Below, one piece after another: positions 12,462 through 22,306 of a stretch of DNA of 64,000 nucleotides (position 1 is the first letter of the stretch; every line of letters starts with the position of its first letter). Made by a program: the position numbers and the translations under genes. The notes below the pieces were generated by a model that saw only the letters and a list, made by a program, of their open reading frames with translations, was not told where the DNA came from and did not search any database. The stretch spans positions 16,181-80,180 of the forward strand of contig JAXGGA010005219.1 in the NCBI GenBank assembly GCA_038373865.1. Direction: 5' to 3'. Origin of the DNA: Uloborus plumipes (lineage: Eukaryota; Arthropoda; Arachnida; Araneae; Uloboridae).

Positions 12462-12769
12462 CTGTTTGTCCATGAAAACCGCGCCTAGCACTCGCGGTCT
12501 ATTTTACTTTAAAAAGGGGTGATGGGTTGTTAGTGGAAACTGTCCGAAGTTTTCAATTTAAAACTTGCATTTTTGCCGTCCTTTTGACACACCAACTAAA
12601 CTATGTATTTGAAATTGGCATAGTTCTACGTTGTTTGATACGGCTCAAAATGCTTCTTACTATTCTTCCCCTTCTTGTTGTCTTACCTATTACCATTATT
12701 TTGGTAAGATCAGAGAAGACCTAACGCATGCGTAAATACGCGGAAGGTTTTCCTCAGAAAATCAGACAG
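12462..12769 (+). mobile_element. 310-bp MITE family, copy B
   Basis: It aligns with copies A, C and D over its full length. The left end CTGTTTGTCC is preceded by TA (12460-12461), and the right end AATCAGACAG is followed by TA (12770-12771). Shared internal words are GGGGTGATGGGTTG, CTATGTATTTGAAATTGGC and GATCAGAGAAGACC. The interior has a 65-codon frame (12527-12724), but the other copies do not preserve it, so it is non-coding. Confidence 0.88.
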
Positions 12770-12966
12770 TACATCTGCAGAGGATGCCGGAACTAGAATA
12801 AGAGTTGATGCTTTGCGTGGTGAGTAGAAACATTGGTCAGAGCTGCGGTTGTGGGGGTTATAGGTTTTTGTTTATTCCATGGTTCCAATGTCTCAAATAG
12901 GATTATATAAATAGAATTAGTAATCGAAAACAGAATGTCATTTGTTTGAAGGAAAAATAGTTTGTA

Positions 12967-13408
12967 CTAGCTATACCCGCACGGCTGTGTTCGTGCATAA
13001 AAAGAGGTTGGGGCGGGCAGTCTACTTATGAATTTTCCATTATCGATATGATTAATCAAAGGAAGCTGAAAAATAAAGAAACTCTTTGATTTTACTTGAG
13101 AAAAGCCTTGAATGTTCAATATGACTATAAGAAATTGTGTACGCAATTCTAACCGTCGACAGGGCGTTGAGATGATAGGCTAAATACTGAATTGGGTCGA
13201 TGAAAGCCTTCGGATTTATGTAAAAAATTTAACTTAAATTGGAATGAAAAAAAGCGCTAATGATCGATTTTGTTGAATATCTTTATAGATAATAGCCTAT
13301 GTGTTAATCTGATGCATAAGCTACATTATGATAAAATTTTCATTAAAATCCATTCAGTAGTTTTTGCGTGAAAGAGGAACAAACTTTCGCATTTATAATA
13401 GTAGTAAA
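12967..13408 (-). mobile_element. Non-autonomous Helitron, both ends visible
   Basis: On the minus strand the 3' end shows a hairpin (stem GCACG/CGTGC at 12979-12983 and 12992-12996), a short spacer, then CTAG followed by host T. These are the hallmarks of a Helitron terminus. The 5' end on the minus strand reads about TTTACTACTATTATAAATGCG, where the expected leading TC appears mutated to TT. The length of about 440 bp leaves no room for a Rep/helicase gene, so the copy is non-autonomous. It abuts the long hairpin beginning at 13412. Confidence 0.65.
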
Positions 13409-13411
13409 ATG

Positions 13412-13787
13412 TATCTCCCCAAAAACAACAGTGTTGTAAAAAAATCCCCCGCCAAGAAAACCTTAAATACTCAGCCTTAAAAAGTTATGATATCGAGTTT
13501 TCCCGCCAAGTTTGTGCCAAAGTACAACTAACCTGTATGTATAGTTATTTTAAATTGTTTTCAGTTTTGCCAGGCGGGAAGCTTTGTCTTGTGAGGTGGT
13601 TGCTTAATGAGTAAAAACTTCCCGCCTGGCAGGACTGAAAACAATTTAAAAGAACTATACATACAGGTTAGTTGTAGTTTGGCACAAACTTGGCGGGAAA
13701 ACTCGATATCATAACTTTTTAAGGCTGAGTATTTAAGGTTTTCTTGGCGGGGGATTTTTTTACAACACTGTTGTTTTTGGGGAGATA
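13412..13787. mobile_element. Near-perfect long hairpin (170-bp arms, 36-bp loop)
   Basis: Arms 13412-13581 and 13618-13787 are reverse complements with only about four mismatches, around 98 percent identity. The loop is 13582-13617. The outermost TA on each side (13412-13413 and 13786-13787) could be a TA target duplication around TCTCCCC...GGGGAGA. The arms contain CCCGCCAAG and CGCCAAGAAAA words that recur to the right at 13877, 13903, 14770 and 14793. There is no coding capacity. The high arm identity implies recent origin or gene conversion. Any transcript would be a long double-stranded RNA. Confidence 0.85.
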
Positions 13788-14840
13788 TCACATATTTTTG
13801 CATTAATATTATTTCTTTGCCTGTTTTTTTTTTCTCTTCAAAATTTACTTTGCATGTTTTTTTTTCCCTTCAACATTTTTCTTGGCGGTCCGACATCTGT
13901 GGTTTTCTTGGCAGCATGCATTTGGTGCAAAAGTTCAAGGATCTTCTTCAGTCTAGGATAAATTTGAAATCAATCACAATGTACCACCCGAACCGACGCA
14001 AAACAAAGCTAGTTGCTAACAATACTACGATTAAATTAAAAGTTAAAAAAAAAACCCCAACCCTTACTGCCGATCTCATATTAAAATGAACTAAATTGAA
14101 GATCCCTTTTAAAAGCCTTATGCAATAAAATCAATTACAAATATTTTATTTGTTAACAAATAGAAACTGGCAACAGATGAAATTATAAATCATTGAGTTT
14201 TCTTTCCTCGTGGCCCAACAATGAAAACATAAATGCTCAGATGTTGAACAGAGCTAGTAGATAGAAATCGGACCAATTTTAAGCATTAATAACTCCGGGG
14301 TGCGATGACCCCGGGGGGTAAATTTTGGGAAAATGTCCTCAATGTCTCATCGAGAATATTCATACCAAAAATCAACACTAAAGACCCCCGGGGAGAAAAG
14401 ATACGGAAAATAAAAACGAGGGGGGAGGGGGTGGGGGGTCGAAAAACCCCCTATGCCGAGCTTTGGGACAAAATAAATGTGGGTGCAAAAGCAGAGCTCA
14501 ATCCGAGTTACCGTTTAGTCTGGACCGCTGTCAAACAATTTTTAAAAAGTGCGAAAAATAGCGATTTTATAACATATATCACCCCTCCCCCTGAGGGTCC
14601 TGGATGTTTTGCTTTAGTATGTGCCGTCAGGGGCCGCTGGAGATTGAGTATACCAAAAATGAACTCTAAGGATCTTTCTGGGGCTGAGATACAGAGGGGT
14701 GAAAACCCCGGTTTGGTTACTCGCGTAAACAGTCCTAGTCGCTCTTTTACATTTTTATTGGCGACGGAAATTTCTTGGCGGCTTGTATTTGATTTTCTTG
14801 GCGGGGCGGGACGCTCCCGCGTCCCGTGATAATGCCAATA
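13788..14840 (+). repeat. GC-rich module with recurrent TTCTTGGCGG and duplicated block
   Basis: This stretch is conspicuously GC-rich against its AT-rich surroundings, with runs such as CCCCGGGG and a GGGGGGAGGGGG tract. The word TTTTCTTGGCGG occurs at 13877-13888 and 14793-14804, with near matches at 13903-13914 and 14770-14781. The same word closes the adjacent hairpin (13739-13750, inverted at 13449-13460). Near the right edge a stem GGGACG/CGTCCC brackets CTCCCG. It probably belongs to the same mobile-element family as the hairpin, but no clean terminus was found on the right. Confidence 0.45.
14305..14829 (+). CDS. 174-codon open frame with two internal repeats, doubtful coding
   Basis: This is the longest open frame on the plus strand apart from one transposase segment. 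The translation contains two related segments about 100 residues apart. One is IFIPKINTKDPRGEKI near residue 19, the other LSIPKMNSKDLSGAEI near residue 114, so the DNA duplication is in the same phase. I recognise no domain. There is no signal peptide or clear membrane segment. The C-terminal part reads through the TTCTTGGCGG repeats. A GC-rich repeat can stay open by chance, and a 127-codon minus frame (14508-14891) overlaps it, so coding status is unproven. The start was taken as the first in-frame ATG. Confidence 0.15.
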   Translation: MTPGGKFWENVLNVSSRIFIPKINTKDPRGEKIRKIKTRGEGVGGRKTPYAELWDKINVGAKAELNPSYRLVWTAVKQFLKSAKNSDFITYITPPPEGPGCFALVCAVRGRWRLSIPKMNSKDLSGAEIQRGENPGLVTRVNSPSRSFTFLLATEISWRLVFDFLGGAGRSRVP

Positions 14841-15236
14841 AGTCATTTTTAGTGTTATTTTTTTAGTACCCAATAAAAGGAGAAATACCAATAACGCAGT
14901 TCTCCCTGATTTTTTTTAAAAATAAAATTAACAGCAAAAAGTTTTTGTTAAGTTTTTTTATTCAAATGATCCAAATCTTAGAGCTTCAAATTTGATGTGC
15001 CTCTTAACGTAACTGTAAGGGTCGAAAACAAGCAAAAAAAAGTACAATTTGCTACTAACTTATTAATTTCAGTTCATACGAGTATGTAAGAACAAAATTG
15101 ATCGCTGTCTTAAACAAAAATTTCATAATACAGTTATTTCAAAAGTTTGCACACATGTAGACGTACGATAGGTAAAAATGATTGTAATATGTACATATAT
15201 AGTACAAGTTATGGTTTAGCATATTTCCTTCGTTCA

Positions 15237-15388
15237 CTTAACTGTACCTCAGAACCAGAGTAAGGTAAGTCCATTTTCGTCATTTTTCGGTAGAAGGGAA
15301 AAACGATTGTCGAATACATCGTTTTTCCCCTCTACTGAAAAATGACGAAAATGGACTTACGTTAGTCTGGTTCTGAGGTACAGTTAAG
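15237..15388. mobile_element. Small palindromic MITE (71-bp arms, 10-bp loop)
   Basis: Arms 15237-15307 and 15318-15388 are reverse complements with about four mismatches and a 10-base loop. The outer edges read CTTAACTGTACC and GGTACAGTTAAG. A TTAA on each side could be a target duplication (piggyBac or Kolobok type) or simply part of the palindrome. There is no coding capacity. Confidence 0.75.
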
Positions 15389-15389
15389 T

Positions 15390-15999
15390 TAAAATACAAA
15401 TTCATTCAAGTTTAGAATTGATTGTATAGTTACGTGTATACCCTCAGCTTTTAACATGGGGTTTACCTTTTCATTCAGTTTATCTATAATGTTTTATTCT
15501 TATCTTAAAAACTAAATTGCATTTTTTTCTTCTAATTTCAGTATGAAAGAATAAGATTTTTTAAAGAAAGTAATACAATTTGATGTCAACTGGTTTAGAG
15601 ATACATAACACAGACAATATTTAAACATTTTTATGTTCAGAGTGTATGCTAATATATTTGATTGCATGTCCTGTAACTGTAATGGTATAGTTATGATAAA
15701 GTAAAACCTTATACTCAAGATATATTTGCAAAAAGAAATACATTTTTCATACATACATTTTCAGTTTTTTTTAATTACAATATTTTAAAACATGTTTTTT
15801 AATTGATACCCCACGCATCTCTTTCATTTTAAATGTCCAACGCGAAACATTTTCTAAATAGGAAATGCAACACTACTACTATTGGTTTTCTTTTCTTCAA
15901 AAATTTTTTGAAATATAACCACATTTCATACATTTTTTAACTTTAACTAAGAAAACATAATAGATCTTAACTGTCTCTCACCAAGACTGTGTGCGCTTA
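15390..15999. other. No recognisable feature
   Basis: AT-rich DNA between a hairpin and a SINE. An 80-codon minus-strand frame (15512-15754) has no recognisable motif. Confidence 0.55.
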
Positions 16000-16013
16000 A
16001 ACATTACAAACGT

Positions 16014-16389
16014 TTGTTTCAAATGGGGCTGCGTTTAGCTTCTTGCCATTTGCAGACCTAGTGCATTCCCCAAAGCGGCATCCACTCTTTCATGTGGCAC
16101 CACCATCGGCGGGATACCATTGCCACAAGTATTTTTGACGCCCAGTTTCCTCACTAGATGGAAGCACCTGGGCTCTATTTGATGCGAAACTGCACTAGGG
16201 ATTTAATTTTGCCAAGAGATACTATAAGCCAAACAAGTACTCGAGGGATCTTTTACATGCCGCATAATCATACGACATGAGCGCTGTCGATTTTCTGCAT
16301 CATGAAAATCCACCGACTGGAGCCGGGTTCGAACCCGCGCTTTTGGGCGTAAGAGGCCAGCGTCTTAACCACTATACCACTCTGTCGCC
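16014..16389 (-). mobile_element. tRNA-derived SINE with perfect 14-bp target duplication
   Basis: A perfect direct repeat AACATTACAAACGT flanks the unit at 16000-16013 and 16390-16403. This is the target duplication left by target-primed reverse transcription. On the minus strand the 5' head (about 16389 down to 16315) has RNA polymerase III box A TGGTATAGTGG and box B GGTTCGAACCC. A plausible anticodon loop CTCTTAC suggests a tRNA-Lys(CTT)-like ancestor. Downstream follow about 300 bases of unrelated body. It is not a functional tRNA gene because the body runs on and the stems are imperfect. The partner LINE is not in the window. Confidence 0.92.
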
Positions 16390-16403
16390 AACATTACAAA
16401 CGT

Positions 16404-16897
16404 AACAAATGGCGTTCAAATCAAGGTGTTGCTGGTAGTTGCTTTGAGAAAATAGGAAATTAATTAATAATTTTGCCACGTAACATAAACATCTGTAAAA
16501 GCGCGAAAACATGAAGTCAAATTTCTAGTTGACCATATTAAGAGAAAAATTATAGAGGAAGATTTTTTTTTCTCATTCAGAAAATTTAAGTTTTGTGAAC
16601 AAATTTACAAATGCTGTCCTACATATTTAATTATCATTCAAACTTATACAAATGTATTTAGCTAAACACAGTCACAATCAATATTGCATTTACATTTTAA
16701 GAGTTGACATTTTTCATTGCATTAATTTTAATTTAGTTATGGCTAACTTAGTCCGCGTCGCTTTGTTAATTATCTTAATTTACATTAATGGATTTTAATA
16801 ATTCAATTTCAGATTAAGGTGAGCTGTTTGTGTATTTTGAACCAATTTCTTTCCAAGGTCGTTAAAAAATGCGATGCATTTTGTTGTAGAAACAAGT
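16404..16897. other. No recognisable feature
   Basis: AT-rich spacer between the SINE and MITE copy C, with no frames or repeats of note. Confidence 0.6.
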
Positions 16898-16899
16898 TA

Positions 16900-17205
16900 C
16901 TGTCCGTCCAAGAAAGTCGCGCCTAACAATCGTGAACCATTCTACTTAAAAAATAGGTGATGGGTTGTGAGTGGGAACTTTTCGAACTTTCAATGTAAAA
17001 CTTGCATTGTTATCCTTTTGACACATTCAACTAAACTATGTATTGGATATTAGCATCGTTCTGCGTTGCTTGATACGGCTCAAAATGCTTCTTATTATTC
17101 CTCCCCTTATTGTTATCTTATCTATCACTCCTGTTTTGGAAAGATCAGAGAAGACCTGACATATGCGTAATTACGTGGAAGGTATTATCTAAGAAAATTA
17201 GACAG
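16900..17205 (+). mobile_element. 310-bp MITE family, copy C
   Basis: It begins CTGTCCGTCCAAGAAAG after TA (16898-16899) and ends AATTAGACAG before TA (17206-17207). Its full length aligns with copies A, B and D. It has several private substitutions (GTATTGGATATTAGC in place of GTATTTGAAATTAGC, and GACATATGCG in place of GACGCATGCG), so it is among the more diverged copies. Non-coding. Confidence 0.88.
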
Positions 17206-17207
17206 TA

Positions 17208-20200
17208 AACAAATACTGATTTACACGTATTTTGGATGTGACAAGTGACATTTCGCAACACGCACAAATAAATACATAAATACAAAGTGTATCCTAAGGG
17301 CTCACGATAAAAGTGAAACTTTTAAAGGGAATAATTTTAACTATTGAGCAATTCCTTTTGAAGAACACAGATTGTGTTTATCATTCACTTATTTACTTAA
17401 AATAATATGCATGAGGGAAACTGTGTACCATCTTCTTAAGAAATTAAACTATTGGATCAGAATTTTAAAGCTCTTGAGTTAAGAAATTTTACATCAAAAG
17501 CTTTAAAAAAAGTCAAAAATTTAAGCTGATCACTTAACTTGAATCAAAGAAATCTTCCCAAACTTTCAATTTTTTAGAAATTTAAAACACCCAAAATCCA
17601 CAATTATATTTTTGTTTATATTCTGCCTTTGGATTAATTTGTTAAATTTATTAACATTGTTTTTGGCAACAATTTAATATTTCTCGTCGTCACGCAAAAG
17701 GTTTCAGATCATAACTTCAAAATCCTACCATAAAACTTCATTTCGCTTCAAAAACTCGGCTTTTCTTTCTAGAAATCATATTTTATACAATCATACGATG
17801 GCGTTTTATATTTAAACAGATTTAAAAACGGAAAAAAAATGTCAAAGCGTAAAACTCTGGGGGAAAATGTCAAATATATACAGCTAAACATCCCATGCGC
17901 ACAAATGATTTGAACAATTTACAGCAATTTTAGATGTGCAAAACATAAGAAGCATTTTGATGAATATTCTAACCTGTATCTGCATCGAAATTGGATTCAA
18001 TCCAATACGATATCTTAGGTTCCGCAGTGTCTTGTTGCCCTTGTATTATACTCGATAAAGGAAAAATGATACTTCAGTTCAAGCAGCGAAAGCTCTGGAG
18101 TATAATGCTCGTCAAGTACCGTGTTATAGCGATGCGCTGAAAATCTAGCTCCATCACAAAAAGTCATCGTGTTCCCATGTCGACGCATTTTTCACTTTGA
18201 CAGCGTCATATTCTTTCTTACTTTAAAAAGCATTGAAGTATGAAGTATTTTAAAGTTTTTCTTCTGAAGTCACCGTTATAGATTTGTCACCACATGATGT
18301 GTATCACCAGCTATATTCACGTAAAATTCCCCCCCCCTCCCGTCCTTTAATCCTTCGCGATGTGCATAATAACTAGCATGACAGAGTATGCTGTTGCACT
18401 AGAGTTATGTGAATATGTTTGTCATTATTGATTTTTTTAAAAAGAAGAATTGTTAATAATTTACTGATCTTAGTGCTACATTTATGGTATCATAATGGCA
18501 AAAGTTTACATCCTTTGAATCTGAAACAGACTCCGGGGAAAACAATAAATGAGCCACATCCTGTTCTTCTTATTCTTTTACATTAGAATAATTACTAAAT
18601 GAACTTCCTTATTCAATCAAAACTAAATAGTTTACTTGTTCATACATTTACTTGTTCATTCATCAAAAGATTTAAACTAATTATACTTTTATTTTAATTT
18701 CAAAAATAGTTTTGCGCAGTCATTTAGTAATTCTCTACAATATAGAGTTATAAGTTGATATCTTTCTAAAATGCATCAGTACTTATAATTTAAGTAACCA
18801 ACACAAGACAAAATGATATTGCAATGAAAATAAAACTATTGTGAAGGAGTACGCAGAGCATTTGTTATTGAGAAGCTTTATTTAAAAGAAGTACCAGCAT
18901 CAAATTACATATATTTTCAGATCCTTCTATTTAATTACGTTAGTAAAAAACTAATATATCTTACACCCATTATAATCTTTTAAATTAGCTTCAGGGGAAA
19001 AAAGGAATTCCAAAGCACGTGGATGTTTAATTGTTAAAATTTCTGTTCCATTGGGCTGTTACGATTTCATTTTATATTCGACAATTATTTTCATTCGTTT
19101 TACTTTCTCGCCTACTTCATTAATGTTTAAATTTAATCAGTAGATTGCTCTAGTTTATGAGTGAAAAAAAACCCTCTTCCTCAGGTACATTAAAACTTAA
19201 TCATCAACATTTTCACCGAATGCATTCTTTTACTTTGTGCAATGTAATGAAAAAAACATATGCACTGCATTTCCATCTGAACTTCGCATTTTACGAGCTT
19301 ATTAGTATTTTAATGACTTTGCAGACGATTTTATAATTAAACCCTACATATTTAAAATAGCTTCTTAAACGATTTATAAGATTAATTTTCAACTTCACAC
19401 TTTATCACTAGGAGCGTCTTAAATTAGTTCTTCCATTTGAACATTAAAAATCCCATACAATCAATTTGTTAATTTTCTTTGGAATTGATAGTTTGCTGCC
19501 ATTACTTTAAATCAAGCACAAAACGAGTTTTGAAATTCGAAGTTTGGAATTTAACTGCATAAAAGTATACTGTTTTTCCAAAATCTATAAGCTTCGAAAA
19601 AAGAATTATCAATTTGAATGGGGGGGTGGAGTGCAGTTGAATGCTAAATGTTTTATGGAAACGAATAAAGCTTAGAGATAAAACGGTTATTTCGAAAAAT
19701 ATTGCTACTTATTTAATGGTATTGATGTTGTAATTTAGACACATTGAATTGTTCAGGATAATACATTCTATTGTTATGTCATAAACAAATTAATCGAGAA
19801 AATTGCATGTTTTTTCCTTTTCTAAATATATTGTTCAAATTAAATAAAAATGACTAATTATAACTCAGACAACAAAATATTTTTTAGTATCAGACCTATT
19901 GTTTTTTGATATCACTCAATTTTTCTTACTTAATTCAGCTAGAAATGTATTCAGCGAAGAAAGAATTTCGAAATAGTTTAGTAGCAGAAAAGCTTGTTGT
20001 TACATATTTCGTTGTAGTCACAGTGAAAAGAAAATGTCTAGAGATATCAGTGTATAGTAAGATTGATCAGCGGCGCACTTTGTGTAAAAACCGCTCCGGT
20101 CGACGTAGGCTCGTCCACAGAAGTTGGTTACTAACTGGCCTCGATGATCGGTTACTAAGCCACGTCTGTTACTGAGCCTAAAAAAAAGTTACCTAAATTC

Positions 20201-20740
20201 TGTAAATCTGCAAAATTTAGCTGCATTACATATGAAGCAGAGTTTATGCTCCTCCTAAAGTTCATGTAATGAAGCAAGAAATGAAACACTCACTGTTTAT
20301 ACTGTGCTATGTGCAACAAATAATAAATTTGTTAAAATGGTATTCCCAAATTTCATACTTTATCAATTTAATGGGATTAAATTTTCAATTTAGTGTAAAT
20401 AAACAACCAAAATAATTCAGGGACTTTAGCTAGCTTATTTGGAATCAAATGTAAAGAACCACACACACCGAAAGAAATGCTAGTTTTATCCCAGTCATTT
20501 CAAACATCCAGTTTCAAATAGATTTGAAGTAGAACTCTATTGAAAGGAAACATTTCTAACTATTACTTAAAGGACTAGGTAATGGCAATCATTTATTTTA
20601 CCCACTGTTATACGTTTTAAAGCCTATCACGAGTGGTTAAAGATTTGTGAGAATTCAGTTGAGATAGTTTGCTGTTTGATTTTGTCAATCTAGTGAAAAA
20701 GATGATTATGTTTTTTTTTTTTACAAACTTATAGCTATTT
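17208..20740. other. 3.5 kb without firm features
   Basis: Mostly AT-rich DNA. A run of C lies near 18329-18337. At 20060-20180 a GC-richer patch contains three GTTACTAA/GTTACTGA words (about 20125, 20152, 20168) spaced 16-27 bases apart. It lies in an 89-codon frame (19906-20175) that matches nothing I know. I see no terminal repeats or RNA genes. Confidence 0.5.
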
Positions 20741-20742
20741 TA

Positions 20743-22304
20743 CAGTGCGTCTCGAAATGATAGGTCCATCCTTATTTTTCAAAATTTTGACTCTTAATTG
20801 AGAATAAAAATCACTTTTTTTGACAGTGATTATATATCTGTAATTGTTTTAACTATGTTTGATGAAATTTCTCAAAAATGAATCATTTCTTCTTATTTGA
20901 TGCAAATTTTCATTTTCAGACCGTTTCATAAAGATAGGTCCGCCTTCAGAAGTTTTGCCCCAAGTACGCTTGATTCCAAAAATTTGCATAAGTATCGTTG
21001 CTTAGTCTTACTACGGGATTATGCTTGCTGCTGTGGAGGTATTTAAACAGATTTGAACAGCACTTTATAGTCAAACAAAACGGATGTCGTTGCAGTCTTT
21101 CTCTGGTTGAGCAGGGGAAAATTGATGCATTTAAACAGTCTGGAAAATCAAATAGAGAAATAGGTAAGCTTTTAAACAGATCACAAAGTGTTGCAAACAA
21201 TTTTTTGCTATTCGGAAATGCTTATAGCAGTAAAAAATCATCTGGCCGTCCATCAAAAGTGACACCCCGACAACGAAGCACTATCATAAGGGATCTAAAA
21301 TCCAGAAGTAATGAACATATCCACTTTGGCCAAGCAACTAAACCCTTCAATATCAAAATCTACAGTCCACAGAGCGGTAAAGAAGTTCGGCAATTTTGTT
21401 TACGGAAAAAAGAAAGCGGCTCCGAAATTGACTAAAAAGCACAAAGAAAAGAGATTGAAATTCGCGCAGGAAGTGATGTCCTGGAAACAAGATAGGCATA
21501 GTGTGATATTCAGTGATAAAAAGGAATTCAACCTAGATGGTCCAGATGGTTGGCATTATTACTGGCACGATCTGCGCAACGATAGACAGATATTCTCGAA
21601 GAAGCAAGCTGATGGTGGTTCCGTTATGGTGTGCGCCCGATTCAGAGGGACAGGAAAAACTGATATAGCATTTGTAAACAATCGTTTGAATGCTGCTGGC
21701 TATAACAAGCTGTTTGAACAATATTTTCTTTCACAATCAGAACCCATTGGGGGCCCATTCTTCATGTTCCAACCGGACAATGCTCCTCTGCACTCTGCAA
21801 AGTCCACTTTTGAATGGTTTCTGGATAATGTTGTACATATTATCGATTAGCCACCTTGCAGCCCCAACCTGAATCCAGTAGAAAACATGTGGGGTATACT
21901 CGCAAGAGCAGTGTATGCAGGCGGAAGGCAGTACAACAGTACTGCAGACTTAAAAAGGGCTATTTCCTCCGAATGGTCAAAAATCGGGACAAATTGTTTG
22001 CAAAAACTTGTAGAAACCATGCCAAATAGGATTTATGAGCTTATTCAGAAAAAAAACCAGACAAATTTCTTATTAATTCAACATTTATTTGATGCTCGGT
22101 TCAGTGGACCTATCTTTTTGAAACAGCTGTTTCATATAACTTTAGTTTCCCTCATTATTCCTATTATTTGTAAATTATTTATGAGCTATTTAACATTGAA
22201 TGAAGTTATGTAGTTTATAAAATAGTACTTTGTACACAATACAGCCTTTTTTACCAGCATAACTTTTGTTTTTACTGGTGGACCTATCATTTCGAAACGC
22301 ACTG
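20743..22304 (+). mobile_element. Full-length Tc1-like transposon with IR/DR ends
   Basis: The 1,562-bp element is bounded by TA duplications (20741-20742 and 22305-22306). Outer ends are CAGTGCGTCTCGAAATGATA on the left and CAGTGCGTTTCGAAATGATA on the right strand-reversed. Each end carries a second copy of the GATAGGTCC-containing site (20920-20941 and 22106-22124), so both inverted repeats are exactly 199 bp long with two sites each. This is the IR/DR layout known from Sleeping Beauty and related Tc1 elements. The single gene inside is disrupted (see the pseudogene entry), so the copy cannot supply active enzyme, although the ends look usable in trans. Confidence 0.95.
21084..22213 (+). 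pseudogene. Tc1-family DD34E transposase, frameshifted with one stop
   Basis: The N-terminal part runs in one frame to about 21310 and holds the helix-turn-helix region (EQGKIDAF, SNREIGKLLNRS, SGRPSKVTPRQR). The catalytic part continues in another frame from about 21311, so a frameshift lies near 21300-21320. Catalytic residues are visible: D in VIFSDKKEFNLDGPDG, D in PDNAPLHSA and E in SPNLNPVEN. The last two are separated by 34 residues, giving the Tc1 DD34E triad. A TAG at 21848-21850 interrupts the frame just before PPCSPNLNPVEN, where the family normally has a tryptophan. The usual W in GGSVMVWA is C here. The frame ends at 22213, inside the right inverted repeat. The original start is uncertain, possibly the ATG near 21083, which is now out of phase. 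Confidence 0.93.
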
Positions 22305-22306
22305 TA

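Noticed and set aside
16315..16389. Stand-alone tRNA gene (minus strand)
   Set aside because: Boxes A and B are present, but the tRNA-like part is the head of a 376-bp SINE bounded by a 14-bp duplication, and the stems are imperfect.
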